18,976 nt of DNA from Gp6-AA40 sp035764385 (GTDB lineage: Bacteria > Acidobacteriota > Vicinamibacteria > Vicinamibacterales > UBA2999). The stretch lies in the NCBI GenBank assembly GCA_035764385.1, contig DASTZI010000376.1, positions 1-18,976 on the forward strand, given 5' to 3'. Of this stretch, positions 1-7,685 are shown one piece after another. Position numbers and translations under genes: made by a program. The stretch's first letter is position 1; each line of letters opens with the position of its first letter. Under the pieces are notes generated by a model. The model was given only the letters and a program-made list of their open reading frames with translations, had not been told where the DNA came from and did no database searches.

Positions 1-15
1 GGTCATAACGTGGTT

Positions 16-219
16 CTAGGCTTTGGTGACGTTCCCTGCCTGCGGACCCTTCGGGCCGTCAACGATCTCGAATTCGACCGCCTGACCCTCTTCCAGGGAC
101 CGGAAGCCGTTGCCACTGATCGCGGAGTAATGGACGAAGACGTCGCTGCCGCCCTCGCGTTCAATGAAACCGTAGCCCTTGGCGTTGTTGAACCACTTGA
201 CCTTACCTGTAATACGCAT
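16..219 (-). CDS. Cold-shock domain protein (CspA family)
   Basis: A 67-residue single cold-shock domain that binds single-stranded RNA or DNA in the cytoplasm and acts as an RNA chaperone. The sequence shows the opening GKVKWFNNAKGYGFI, the RNP1 motif KGYGFIE at residues 14-20 and the RNP2 motif VFVH at 27-30, and the length is the usual one for the family. The frame is open upstream to 267, but the ATG at 219 is chosen because it matches the normal family N-terminus and is preceded by a purine-rich GGGAAGAG ribosome binding site. The gene lies downstream of a strong minus-strand promoter (335-363) and an intrinsic terminator (266-294), so its expression may depend on read-through. Whether it is cold-induced cannot be told from sequence. 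Confidence 0.95.
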   Translation of the reverse strand: MRITGKVKWFNNAKGYGFIEREGGSDVFVHYSAISGNGFRSLEEGQAVEFEIVDGPKGPQAGNVTKA

Positions 220-265
220 CGTTCTCTTCCCTATCGCCGAAAACCCCACATGAGCTTCCGGGCAC

Positions 266-294
266 AAAAAAAGACCGCGAGTGCTAGCGCGGCC
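266..294 (-). terminator. Intrinsic terminator inside the csp leader
   Basis: Read on the minus strand, GGCCGCG (294-288) pairs with CGCGGTC (279-273) through seven pairs including one G-U, around an 8-nt loop, followed at once by seven T (272-266). The G-U pair exists only in the minus-strand RNA (A/C mismatch on the other strand), which supports minus orientation. It lies about 60 nt after the predicted start of transcription and 46 nt before the csp ATG, so it is either an attenuator of csp or the end of a small RNA. Confidence 0.75.
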
Positions 295-334
295 TCGACT
301 GCTACGTCTTGGGAACGCCCCTCAACGCAGCGCT

Positions 335-363
335 ATCCTAAGCATCTGTCACATCGCTGTCAA
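335..363 (-). promoter_or_regulatory. Sigma70-type promoter upstream of csp
   Basis: Minus-strand TTGACA (363-358) and TAGGAT (340-335) are separated by exactly 17 nt. The -35 is a perfect consensus and the -10 differs at two positions. Predicted transcription starts near 328 and runs toward the terminator at 266-294 and then csp. No gene starts between the promoter and csp, so the transcript is a csp leader or a roughly 60-nt RNA. Confidence 0.7.
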
Positions 364-433
364 GAGTCTGAGGCCGGAACCATCGAGTTTTCAACATGAT
401 GCCTCCGGTACTCCCTTGAAATCCTGCGCAGTC

Positions 434-514
434 CCGAGTCGGAGGACGGTGATGGCCCGACTCACATCAGCACTGCCGACGCGTGTGTCGGGGCATCACC
501 GTCCTCCGACTCGG
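434..514 (+). promoter_or_regulatory. Large perfect stem-loop in the purH leader
   Basis: Positions 434-454 and 494-514 are perfect 21-nt inverted repeats. After one G/G mismatch (455/493) the pairing continues for six more pairs (456-461 with 487-492), leaving a 25-nt loop. The left arm contains GGAGGA (441-446) and an ATG (452-454); the right arm is its exact complement. There is no T-run, so it does not look like a terminator. It ends 11 nt before the purH ATG and probably acts on RNA folding or translation of purH; the mechanism is inferred. Confidence 0.6.
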
Positions 515-541
515 ATAGTGGACCCATGCCACGAGCCTTAA
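452..541 (+). CDS. Possible 29-codon leader peptide overlapping purH
   Basis: ATG at 452 follows GGAGGA by 5 nt, a better ribosome binding site than that of purH itself. The frame encodes 29 residues starting MARLTSALPTRV and ending HEP, with TAA at 539-541. It overlaps the purH start (526) by 16 nt in another frame, an arrangement that permits translational coupling or competition. Its Shine-Dalgarno and start codon lie in the left arm of the 434-514 stem, so folding would hide them. I recognise no protein family. There is no run of one regulatory amino acid of the kind seen in classical attenuators. It may be non-coding. Confidence 0.35.
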   Translation: MARLTSALPTRVSGHHRPPTRIVDPCHEP

Positions 542-2127
542 TCAGTGTTTCCGACAAAACCGGCCTGATCGACTTTGCCCGCGGACTTGCCCGCCGTGGT
601 TTCGAGCTGGTATCGACCGGCGGGACCGCCCGAACCCTGCAACAGGCCGGTCTTGCCGTCGTCGGCATATCCGAGGTCACCGGGTTCCCCGAAATGATGG
701 ACGGTCGCGTGAAAACCCTCCATCCGCTGGTGCACGGAGGCATTCTGGCGCGCCGCAGCCGGGCAGACGACGTGGCCGCGGCGTCTGCCCACGGCATCAC
801 GTTGATTGATGTCGTCGTCGTCAACCTGTATCCGTTTGTGAAAGCGGCATCGAATCCGGACACGCCGTTTGACGCACTGATTGAAGAGATTGACATCGGC
901 GGACCGAGCCTCGTGCGTGCGGCAGCGAAGAATTTTCAGGACGTCCTCGTCGTGGTTTCGCCCGACGACTACGGTGCGGTGCTGGAGCAGGTCGATCGTC
1001 CGACTGGGCCGACGGCCGACTTCCGATTCGACCTCGCACGGAAGGCGTTCGCCCATACGGGTGCCTACGACACGGCGATTGCATCCGAGCTTGCGACCGT
1101 GACCGCTGCCGAGAACGGTTTCCGACGTGTCCCTGGAGGGCGGGTCCCGCCACATCTGACTCCGCAGACGCTGAATCTGTCGCTGCGGAAACTGCGCGAT
1201 CTACGGTACGGCGAGAACCCACATCAGAAAGCCGCTTGGTATGGTGAAGATCCGCCGTCGGCACTCGGCGCGGCGGAGGTGCTCCAGGGGAAGGAGCTGT
1301 CGTACACGAATCTCCTCGATCTCGACGCGGCGGCGCGCATCGTGCTCGAGTTCGACGAACCCGCGGCGGCCGTCATCAAGCACACGAACCCGTGCGGAGC
1401 CGCAACCGGCAGTGCCGCCGCCGACGCATACGTTCGTGCGCGAGACGCCGACGCGCTTGCGGCCTTTGGCGGGATTGTCGGCCTCAATCGACCCGTCGAC
1501 GTCGCGACGGCGCGGGCGATTGTCACGACGTTCATCGAAGCGGTCATCGCGCCGGCCGTTGACGAGGAGGCCCGACGGATCCTCGCGTCCAAAGGAAACA
1601 TGCGCGTTGTCACCGCCGACATGACGCAGGTGGCGAAAGAACCCGGACGCGAGCTCCGGTCCATTCTCGGCGGCGTGCTTCTACAGTCACGCGATCGCGT
1701 GGTCGAAGCGTCGCAGCCGTGGCCCTCGGACGAGCTTCGCGTCGTCACGAAACGTCAACCGACAGCGGAGGAATGGCGGGCGCTCCGGTTTGCCTGGCGC
1801 ATCTGCGCACACGTCAAATCCAACACGATCATCTTTACGGCCGCCGATCGAACGTTGGCGATCGGAGCGGGGCAGATGAGCCGCGTCGACGCCGCCAGGG
1901 TCGCGCGCATGAAGGCGGAAGCAGGTAGTCCGGATGCGCTGAGAGGCTCGGTCGCCGCGTCGGATGCGTTCTTTCCGTTCCGCGATGGCCTCGATGTCGT
2001 CGCCGATGCAGGAGCAACCGCGGTCGTGCAGCCCGGCGGATCGGTCCGCGATCAGGACGTGATCGCAGCGGCGGACGAACGCGGGCTTGCGATGGTGTTC
2101 ACCGGACGCAGGCACTTCCGGCACTGA
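526..2127 (+). CDS. purH: Bifunctional AICAR transformylase / IMP cyclohydrolase
   Basis: A 533-residue PurH catalysing the last two steps of de novo purine synthesis: formylation of AICAR with 10-formyl-THF, then ring closure to IMP, in the cytosol. The N-terminal MGS-like cyclohydrolase domain shows STGGTA (30-35), the segment FPEMMDGRVKTLHP (about 54-67) and GGPSLVRAAAKN (125-136). The C-terminal transformylase domain shows YGENPHQ (228-234), the catalytic KHTNPCG (285-291), AFGGIVGLNR and GAGQMSRVDA. Length is normal and no key motif is missing. The start at 526 matches the family N-terminus (RALISVSDK), but no good Shine-Dalgarno precedes it, which fits translation coupled to the upstream reading frame. 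An antiporter gene follows after 3 nt. Confidence 0.97.
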   Translation: MPRALISVSDKTGLIDFARGLARRGFELVSTGGTARTLQQAGLAVVGISEVTGFPEMMDGRVKTLHPLVHGGILARRSRADDVAAASAHGITLIDVVVVNLYPFVKAASNPDTPFDALIEEIDIGGPSLVRAAAKNFQDVLVVVSPDDYGAVLEQVDRPTGPTADFRFDLARKAFAHTGAYDTAIASELATVTAAENGFRRVPGGRVPPHLTPQTLNLSLRKLRDLRYGENPHQKAAWYGEDPPSALGAAEVLQGKELSYTNLLDLDAAARIVLEFDEPAAAVIKHTNPCGAATGSAAADAYVRARDADALAAFGGIVGLNRPVDVATARAIVTTFIEAVIAPAVDEEARRILASKGNMRVVTADMTQVAKEPGRELRSILGGVLLQSRDRVVEASQPWPSDELRVVTKRQPTAEEWRALRFAWRICAHVKSNTIIFTAADRTLAIGAGQMSRVDAARVARMKAEAGSPDALRGSVAASDAFFPFRDGLDVVADAGATAVVQPGGSVRDQDVIAAADERGLAMVFTGRRHFRH

Positions 2128-2130
2128 GTC

Positions 2131-3861
2131 GTGCACGAATACACCCTCATCCTGACACTCACCGGAGGCCTGGGGGCTGCCCTGGTTCTCGGCTACATCA
2201 CACACCGGCTCGGTCTTTCGCCGATCGTCGGCTACCTGCTCGCGGGTACGATCGTCGGTCCTCATACGCCCGGCTTCGTTGCTGACATGGCGTTGGCCGA
2301 AGAGTTGGCGGAAATCGGCGTCATCCTGCTGATGTTCGGCGTCGGTCTGCAGTTCCACATCGACGAACTGCTGGCCGTGCGCCGTGTCGCCATTCCTGGT
2401 GCCGTCGCACAGAGCGCGGTGGCGACCGCACTCGGGGCGGTGCTCGCTCACGCTGCAGGATGGAGTTGGTCCGCGGGTGTAATTTTCGGTCTGGCGTTAT
2501 CGGTCGCGAGTACCGTGGTGCTCGTCCGGATCCTCTCCGACAACAACGACTTGCACACGCAGGCAGGGCATATCGCCGTCGGCTGGTTGGTGGTCGAGGA
2601 TCTGTTCACGGTCGCCGCCCTGGTCGCGCTGCCGGCGCTATTGGGGAAAGCTACGAGCACGACGCCGTTGTGGGTCGATCTCGCGATGACCGGCGTGAAA
2701 GTCACCGCGCTCGTTGCGTTCACCGCATTCGTCGGAACCCGAGTCATTCCCCGCGCACTTGACCACGTCGCAGCCACGCGATCCCGAGAACTGTTCACGC
2801 TGACAGTTCTAGTGACGGCGCTCGGCATCGCCGTCGCTTCGTCGTTGATCTTCAACGTGTCGATGGCGCTCGGGGCGTTTCTCGCGGGGATGATCGTGGG
2901 CCGCTCGGATTACAGCTTTCGGGCCGCATCTGAGGCGCTGCCGATGCGGGACGCGTTCGCTGTGCTGTTCTTCGTTTCCGTCGGCATGTTGTTCGACCCG
3001 GGTGCTCTGATGGCGTATCCCGGCATGACTGTCGGTGCGCTGGGTGTGGTGCTCGTTGGTAAGCCACTCGTCGCCTTTGTGCTGGTCTGGGCGATGAAGT
3101 ATCAATTCAGGGCGGCATTGACGGTCGGCGTGGCCCTCGCGCAGATTGGCGAGTTTTCCTTCATGCTCGCGACGGTCGGCCGGGATCTGGGCGTCCTTTC
3201 AACCGACGCCACCAATGCGCTCGTTGCCACGTCGATCACTTCGATCGTGCTGAATCCGATCGCGTACAGGACGATTCGACCCCTCGAGCGTTCGCTCAAG
3301 GCACGGCCACGCCTATGGGCCATCCTGAATCGCGAACAAATCCCGTCCGATCTCAGCGGTGCAGCCCCGCAGCCCACCGCGGACGCGAGCCATCGCGCGG
3401 TGGTCATCGGCTATGGGCCAACAGGACGGACAGTCGTGCGACTCCTTCGTGACAATGACATTGTGCCGACGGTGATTGAGTTGAATATCGCCGCAGTGAG
3501 AGCACTCAAAGATGAAGGCGTCGATGCGATTTATGGAGACGCGACGCGTCGGGAAACGATGGAGGCAGCAGGGGTCGCTCACGCCAGCACCTTGATCCTG
3601 TCATCGGCTGGCATGACGGATAGCGACGAGGTCATCCGTATGGCTCGCGGATTGAACTCTGATATTCGTGTCCTGGCGCGGGCCCCATATTTGCGCGATC
3701 TGCCGGTGTTGAAAGCGGCTGGCGCAGATCGTGTCTATTCCGCGGAAGGAGAGGTCGCCCTCGCTCTCATCGAGGACATCCTCGACACCCTGGGAGCGAC
3801 CTCCGAGCAGATCGATCGAGAGCGTGCTCGCGCCCATAGCGAGCTATTGGGTGAAGGCTAA
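2131..3861 (+). CDS. CPA2-family cation/proton antiporter with RCK (TrkA-N) domain
   Basis: A 576-residue inner-membrane transporter of the monovalent cation:proton antiporter-2 family, closest in layout to KefB/YbaL. Residues about 5-390 form the Na/H-exchanger domain with roughly 12 hydrophobic segments; the acidic pair ED at 156-157 in GWLVVEDLFTV lies in the expected ion-binding helix, and FFVSVGM (280-286) and AQIGEFSFML (337-346) are typical. Residues about 421-560 form a Rossmann-type TrkA-N domain with the nucleotide-binding motif GYGPTG (427-432). No TrkA-C domain is seen. The start is GTG, 3 nt after the purH stop, so the two genes are probably cotranscribed. The transported ion (K+ or Na+) cannot be fixed from sequence. 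Its stop overlaps the stop of the convergent gene on the minus strand. Confidence 0.9.
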   Translation: MHEYTLILTLTGGLGAALVLGYITHRLGLSPIVGYLLAGTIVGPHTPGFVADMALAEELAEIGVILLMFGVGLQFHIDELLAVRRVAIPGAVAQSAVATALGAVLAHAAGWSWSAGVIFGLALSVASTVVLVRILSDNNDLHTQAGHIAVGWLVVEDLFTVAALVALPALLGKATSTTPLWVDLAMTGVKVTALVAFTAFVGTRVIPRALDHVAATRSRELFTLTVLVTALGIAVASSLIFNVSMALGAFLAGMIVGRSDYSFRAASEALPMRDAFAVLFFVSVGMLFDPGALMAYPGMTVGALGVVLVGKPLVAFVLVWAMKYQFRAALTVGVALAQIGEFSFMLATVGRDLGVLSTDATNALVATSITSIVLNPIAYRTIRPLERSLKARPRLWAILNREQIPSDLSGAAPQPTADASHRAVVIGYGPTGRTVVRLLRDNDIVPTVIELNIAAVRALKDEGVDAIYGDATRRETMEAAGVAHASTLILSSAGMTDSDEVIRMARGLNSDIRVLARAPYLRDLPVLKAAGADRVYSAEGEVALALIEDILDTLGATSEQIDRERARAHSELLGEG

Positions 3862-5510
3862 GGCGCGAGCACTTCGTAGAGCTGCACGGTGTCTTCATTC
3901 CACTGCGTATCGGCGGCAAGCCGCAGGCGTGTGTCTTTGCGCATGGCGTCGATCAATTCGTGACAGCCCGGATAGTGCAGCCCGCAGTTCACGCTGACGT
4001 ATGTCACTCCCCGCCCCCGAAGCGTCGCGATGCTCGACGCGTCGGGAAAGAACACCATTCCCTTGCGGAATTCCGCGTATGAGTTCGGGATAAAGCCGCT
4101 GTAGCCATTCACCATCCGAGTCCAGTGCCAGAGCGAAAAGTACATGAACGGAATGTTGGCCGTCTCGTTGTCGAGAAGCGGCATTTCGGCGATCACGACG
4201 CCGGGTGTGTACTTCAGCGCGTCGTAAATCGATGGCGGCTCCTTCCACACCGGCCCAACCGAAAGGGCAGGCCAGGCATCGATCATGACGAACGCGACAA
4301 GGACCGCAAACGCTGTGTGTTGATATCTGCGCGAAGGCCGCCAAGCTAGCGCGCGTTGCGCGCCGAAGCCCGCAAGTATCGCCAGCGTCAACGCGACCAG
4401 CGCACCGAATCGCGCGGGTGCGCGCAGCCCGCGAAACGGACTCAACCATCGGTAGAAGAATGGATATGACACGCCGTTGAGCCCGAGCGTTCCGTCGAAC
4501 GAAAGCAGCAGACCTGCCGTGTAGATCAGCCGAATAGCGCCAAGCGGCGGCGCCATGCCGACAACCGCCAGTGTGAACGGCGCGGCTCCAGGAAACAGTG
4601 TCCGTTCGGGCACTGGCCGATGCAGCACATTGCGCCAGAGAAGGCTCTCGCGGTGTACTCGCAAATAATCGTCAGGCACTGCGCTGTACGACCGGACCTC
4701 ACCTTCGGAACGTTGACCCTTGATTGGTTCCGCCGCTTCAAACGCTCGAACGAGTGGGACTGCTGCGATGGCGGCGATCGCTGCGGAGACGACGACGGGA
4801 AGCGCGAGTCGCCGTATTGAGGGCCGATGCACGATGAGCAGCCCAACTCCGACAAGGGCTGCGTAGACGACGAAGAAAACCGCGTAGTACATCGAGGAGT
4901 AGAGCTGCGCCACGAGCGTCGCTGCGAATGCGAGCGCATACCACCATTGCCCGCGTTCCCGGCTCCCGGCTACCGACTTCGGGCTTCCGGATCCCGAATC
5001 CCGGCCAATCAACAGATGCAATGCGAGGAGTCCGAGCGGCATCCACTGCGTCATCTGCAGTTCGAGATGGCTGTAATGCTCGAACCGATATCCGCAGCAG
5101 GCGTAGGTAAGACCCGCGATGAAGGCCGCCCGCGCCGACGCAGTGAGTCGTTCGACGAGCAGATACACCGCGATGCCCGAAAACCAGAACGCCGAGAGGA
5201 GCAGCAAGTTGTAGGCAACGACCGGATGGACGCCAGCGGCCAACAGAGGCGCCCCCATCAATGCCGGGAGCACGATCGGATCCGACAGCGTCAGCGTGAG
5301 CCGTTCCGGGTAGAAGATGTTGGCGTCGAACAGATGACGCGGGTCGGTGAACAGTTGGTGATTCACCCACCCAATGCGCCAGACCGAGAACAGCGGATCG
5401 CCGAGGTCGGGCACCGAGTCGAGATGCTCGACCTGTTGGTGCAGCAGAAGCATCAGCGCGGCGCCAAGACCCAGGGCGGCGACGATCGCGTGCCGGGTGC
5501 GGGCCGACAT
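3858..5510 (-). CDS. GT-C-like polytopic membrane protein, putative glycosyltransferase
   Basis: A 550-residue protein with about ten hydrophobic segments up to residue 412 and a soluble C-terminal domain (about 415-550). The early non-membrane loop after the first segment contains acidic residues in VPDLGDPLF (33-41), the place where GT-C glycosyltransferases carry their catalytic Asp/Glu. I infer a lipid-linked-sugar transferase of the inner membrane, but no family signature proves it. The context supports this: it is the last gene of an operon with rfaE1, an O-antigen ligase and a GT9 transferase, starting 2 nt after the rfaE1 stop. Residues about 171-187 are an odd Gly/Ser/Arg loop made by a repeat-like stretch. 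The ATG at 5510 is the only start consistent with the N-terminal membrane segment. Its stop overlaps that of the antiporter gene. Confidence 0.75.
   Translation of the reverse strand: MSARTRHAIVAALGLGAALMLLLHQQVEHLDSVPDLGDPLFSVWRIGWVNHQLFTDPRHLFDANIFYPERLTLTLSDPIVLPALMGAPLLAAGVHPVVAYNLLLLSAFWFSGIAVYLLVERLTASARAAFIAGLTYACCGYRFEHYSHLELQMTQWMPLGLLALHLLIGRDSGSGSPKSVAGSRERGQWWYALAFAATLVAQLYSSMYYAVFFVVYAALVGVGLLIVHRPSIRRLALPVVVSAAIAAIAAVPLVRAFEAAEPIKGQRSEGEVRSYSAVPDDYLRVHRESLLWRNVLHRPVPERTLFPGAAPFTLAVVGMAPPLGAIRLIYTAGLLLSFDGTLGLNGVSYPFFYRWLSPFRGLRAPARFGALVALTLAILAGFGAQRALAWRPSRRYQHTAFAVLVAFVMIDAWPALSVGPVWKEPPSIYDALKYTPGVVIAEMPLLDNETANIPFMYFSLWHWTRMVNGYSGFIPNSYAEFRKGMVFFPDASSIATLRGRGVTYVSVNCGLHYPGCHELIDAMRKDTRLRLAADTQWNEDTVQLYEVLAP
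4945..5003 (-). repeat. Degenerate CCGGGA/TCGGGA-rich stretch inside a coding region
   Basis: On the minus strand this stretch is a series of imperfect GGGATTC, CGGGATCC and CCGGGAGC units, unlike the flanking coding sequence. It stays in frame and encodes the hydrophilic loop at about residues 171-187 of the GT-C-like protein. Its style resembles short dispersed tandem repeats found between genes rather than conserved protein sequence. Edges are approximate. Confidence 0.4.
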
Positions 5511-5512
5511 GG

Positions 5513-6520
5513 CTAGTGTTCTGCTGACACCGACATCCCGCCGAGCAGTTCACCCGGTGTGACCGTCGCGGCGCCGAACTTTGCGACGACGAGACCTGCG
5601 GCAGCATTGGCCAGTTGCGCCGCCTCCGCGAATGTCCCTCCCGCCGCGAGCGCGAGACTCATCGTCGCAATGACGGTATCGCCTGCGCCCGTGACGTCCG
5701 CAACCTCGCGAGCGGACGCAGGGAGGTGTCCCTCGGTGTCGGGTCCGAGCAGCCACATGCCGTGATCGCCGAGCGTGACGAGAACCGCGTCGCAGCGTGC
5801 GCGGTCGCGAAACGCGCGCGCGGCGCTGCGCGCCTCGTCGGAGGAGCGAATACGCAGGTGCGTCGCCGCCTCCGCCTCGTGGTGATTTGGTGTGATCACC
5901 GTCGCACCGGTGTAGTCGTCGAGGTGCGGAATCTTCGGATCGACCAGCAACGGGACCTGCCGCTCGGCGGCAAGTTCAACGGCGGCCGCGATCACGCGTT
6001 TGGTAATGCAGCCTTTCAGATAGTCCGAGACGACGATTGCGGAGGCATCCGCTCCGTTCTGGCGGATCGACGCGATAATGCCGCGTTCCGTGTCACCGGA
6101 AATATCTGCGTCGTTCTCGTAATCCACCCGCGCCACCTGCTGATTCCGCTCGGTCACGATGCGCACCTTCGTCGTGGTGACGCGATCGGAGTCAGCGGCC
6201 AGACAGCCCGCCTCGATGCCGGCCTCGCGGCACCCGCGTGTCAGCGTCTTGCCGTTGTCGTCCTGGCCAATGACGGCGATGAGGGTCGCGTGACCACCGA
6301 GCGCCGTAATGTTGTGCGCGACGTTGGCGGCGCCCCCGATGCGGTGCGTCTGTCGCTCGAAGGCGACCACGGCCACGGGCGCTTCCGGTGAAATGCGGGT
6401 GACACGGCCAATGAGAAAGGTATCGAGCATCGCGTCCCCGATGACGAGCACCTGCGCCTTGGAGAACGAGGAGACGAGACGCGACGCGCGCTCAGGCGCG
6501 AGCGGCAGCAGATTCATCAT
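5513..6520 (-). CDS. rfaE1: D-glycero-beta-D-manno-heptose-7-phosphate kinase
   Basis: A 335-residue PfkB-family sugar kinase (HldA/RfaE domain I) that phosphorylates heptose-7-phosphate at C1, a step toward ADP-heptose for the LPS core, in the cytosol. The sequence shows VLVIGDAMLDTFLIGRVTRI near the N-terminus, the substrate-binding GGAANVAHN (62-70), VVSDYLKG (163-170), DPKIPH and the PfkB signature with the anion hole and catalytic Asp, DVTGAGD (275-281). The adenylyltransferase domain of fused HldE proteins is absent, so that activity must be encoded elsewhere. The frame is open to a TTG at 6538, but the ATG at 6520 is preferred. It overlaps the end of the ligase gene by 29 nt, and no clear Shine-Dalgarno is present, which suggests translational coupling. 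Confidence 0.93.
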   Translation of the reverse strand: MMNLLPLAPERASRLVSSFSKAQVLVIGDAMLDTFLIGRVTRISPEAPVAVVAFERQTHRIGGAANVAHNITALGGHATLIAVIGQDDNGKTLTRGCREAGIEAGCLAADSDRVTTTKVRIVTERNQQVARVDYENDADISGDTERGIIASIRQNGADASAIVVSDYLKGCITKRVIAAAVELAAERQVPLLVDPKIPHLDDYTGATVITPNHHEAEAATHLRIRSSDEARSAARAFRDRARCDAVLVTLGDHGMWLLGPDTEGHLPASAREVADVTGAGDTVIATMSLALAAGGTFAEAAQLANAAAGLVVAKFGAATVTPGELLGGMSVSAEH

Positions 6521-7685
6521 CGCCGCGAGCGGCCGCAAACGGCAGCGTCACGAGCACGAGGAAGAGCATCAGGAACTCGGAGTCGCCAAAGTTGTATTCG
6601 AACAGTCCCGCACCGAGCATGGCGAACACCGCGGCCAGCGCCGCCGCCGCCGGCACCTTGTCGCGTTGCCGTCGAAACAACCTGAATTGCGCCAGCACCA
6701 GCGAGAAGATGAACCATAGCCAGACGCCAAGCGCCGGCAGCCCCCGCTCCGCGGCAATCTGGAGCGGCACGTTGTGCAGGTGTGGATTGATCGGGTTGAT
6801 CGCGTAATCCGGACGGTACTGTGCGTAGACGCGCGGAACCATGTTCGGACCGACACCGGTAAGTGGGTGGTCGTTGACCATCCGCGCTCCCATTTCGATC
6901 ATCGCGAGACGGTCCTGATTGGTCGGCTCCTGCACGTCGAAGATCGACATCACGCGCTTGGTGACCGTCCCCGGTGCGACGGCAAACAGCACCGCGACGA
7001 ACAGCGGCAGCAGGATTGTGAGCCGGAGATCCTTCAAGGCCAACAACAACGCGATGGCGACCGACGCGCCGATCCAGGCGCTGCGCCCAAGCGTCAGCGC
7101 GAGGGCGACGACCAGCGCGGGCATCACCAGCGCCGGCCAGGTGCGGCCCTGCCGGCCGAAGATGAGACGGGCAGCCGCTGCGCAGATGACGAGCATCAGC
7201 AGTCCCGAGTAGGTCATGTAATGCGACATGGCGCCTTCGGGGCGGCGGCCGAGATTGTCGTAGTGCAGCAGACCGTACTGGATGATGCCGTAGGCGGCGC
7301 TCGCGGCGCCGATCGAGACGATGACGTCGACGACGAGCGATGCGCGTTCGCCGCGGGCGATTTGATAGACGGCAGGCACGATCACGAACAACACCAGTTG
7401 CTTGTCGTCGAGGATGCTCGTCGCCGGCTCCAGCGAGAAGGCCGATATCGCCACCGTAACCGCGGCGTACGCGACGAGCGGCCAGAAGAAATAGGGGACC
7501 GCCGGGACCGTTCGATCCTGCACGAGCTGGGCCGTCCAGCACACCAGCATCAGCGCGAGCAGGATGTTCGCGGCGGCAATCGAAATCTGCAGCGACGCCA
7601 CGAAGCAGAGCAACAGCACGAGGGTCGCGCGCTCGAGCCCGTGCGCCGTCCGCGGATGCGTGACGCTCATCGCTGCAGTGGTCAT
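6492..7685 (-). CDS. O-antigen ligase / Wzy-family membrane protein
   Basis: A 397-residue inner-membrane protein with about ten to twelve hydrophobic segments and the Wzy_C-type signature. The conserved periplasmic-loop motif is seen as HLHNVPLQIAAERG (302-315), with the two histidines typical of WaaL/Wzy enzymes, plus LGRSAW (199-204) and the NDHPLTGVGP segment (271-280). The family joins or polymerises undecaprenyl-linked glycans on the periplasmic face. Which of ligase or polymerase is meant cannot be decided from sequence. The ATG overlaps the stop of the upstream GT9 gene (ATGA), and the 3' end overlaps rfaE1, so it is a mid-operon gene in a surface glycan cluster. Confidence 0.88.
   Translation of the reverse strand: MTTAAMSVTHPRTAHGLERATLVLLLCFVASLQISIAAANILLALMLVCWTAQLVQDRTVPAVPYFFWPLVAYAAVTVAISAFSLEPATSILDDKQLVLFVIVPAVYQIARGERASLVVDVIVSIGAASAAYGIIQYGLLHYDNLGRRPEGAMSHYMTYSGLLMLVICAAAARLIFGRQGRTWPALVMPALVVALALTLGRSAWIGASVAIALLLALKDLRLTILLPLFVAVLFAVAPGTVTKRVMSIFDVQEPTNQDRLAMIEMGARMVNDHPLTGVGPNMVPRVYAQYRPDYAINPINPHLHNVPLQIAAERGLPALGVWLWFIFSLVLAQFRLFRRQRDKVPAAAALAAVFAMLGAGLFEYNFGDSEFLMLFLVLVTLPFAAARGDDESAAARA

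Noticed and set aside
434..514. Rho-independent terminator before purH
   Set aside because: The stem is not followed by a T-run on either strand.
434..525. Known purine or PRPP riboswitch before purH
   Set aside because: The simple long perfect stem lacks the multi-helix junction and conserved core bases of the known purine and PRPP/ppGpp aptamers.
462..896. Minus-strand reading frame opposite purH
   Set aside because: Shadow of the purH coding frame with Ser/Arg/Ala-rich composition and no recognisable domain.
6521..6538. TTG start for rfaE1 at 6538
   Set aside because: The ATG codons at 6520 and 6517 are better starts, and the added residues are not part of the kinase family.
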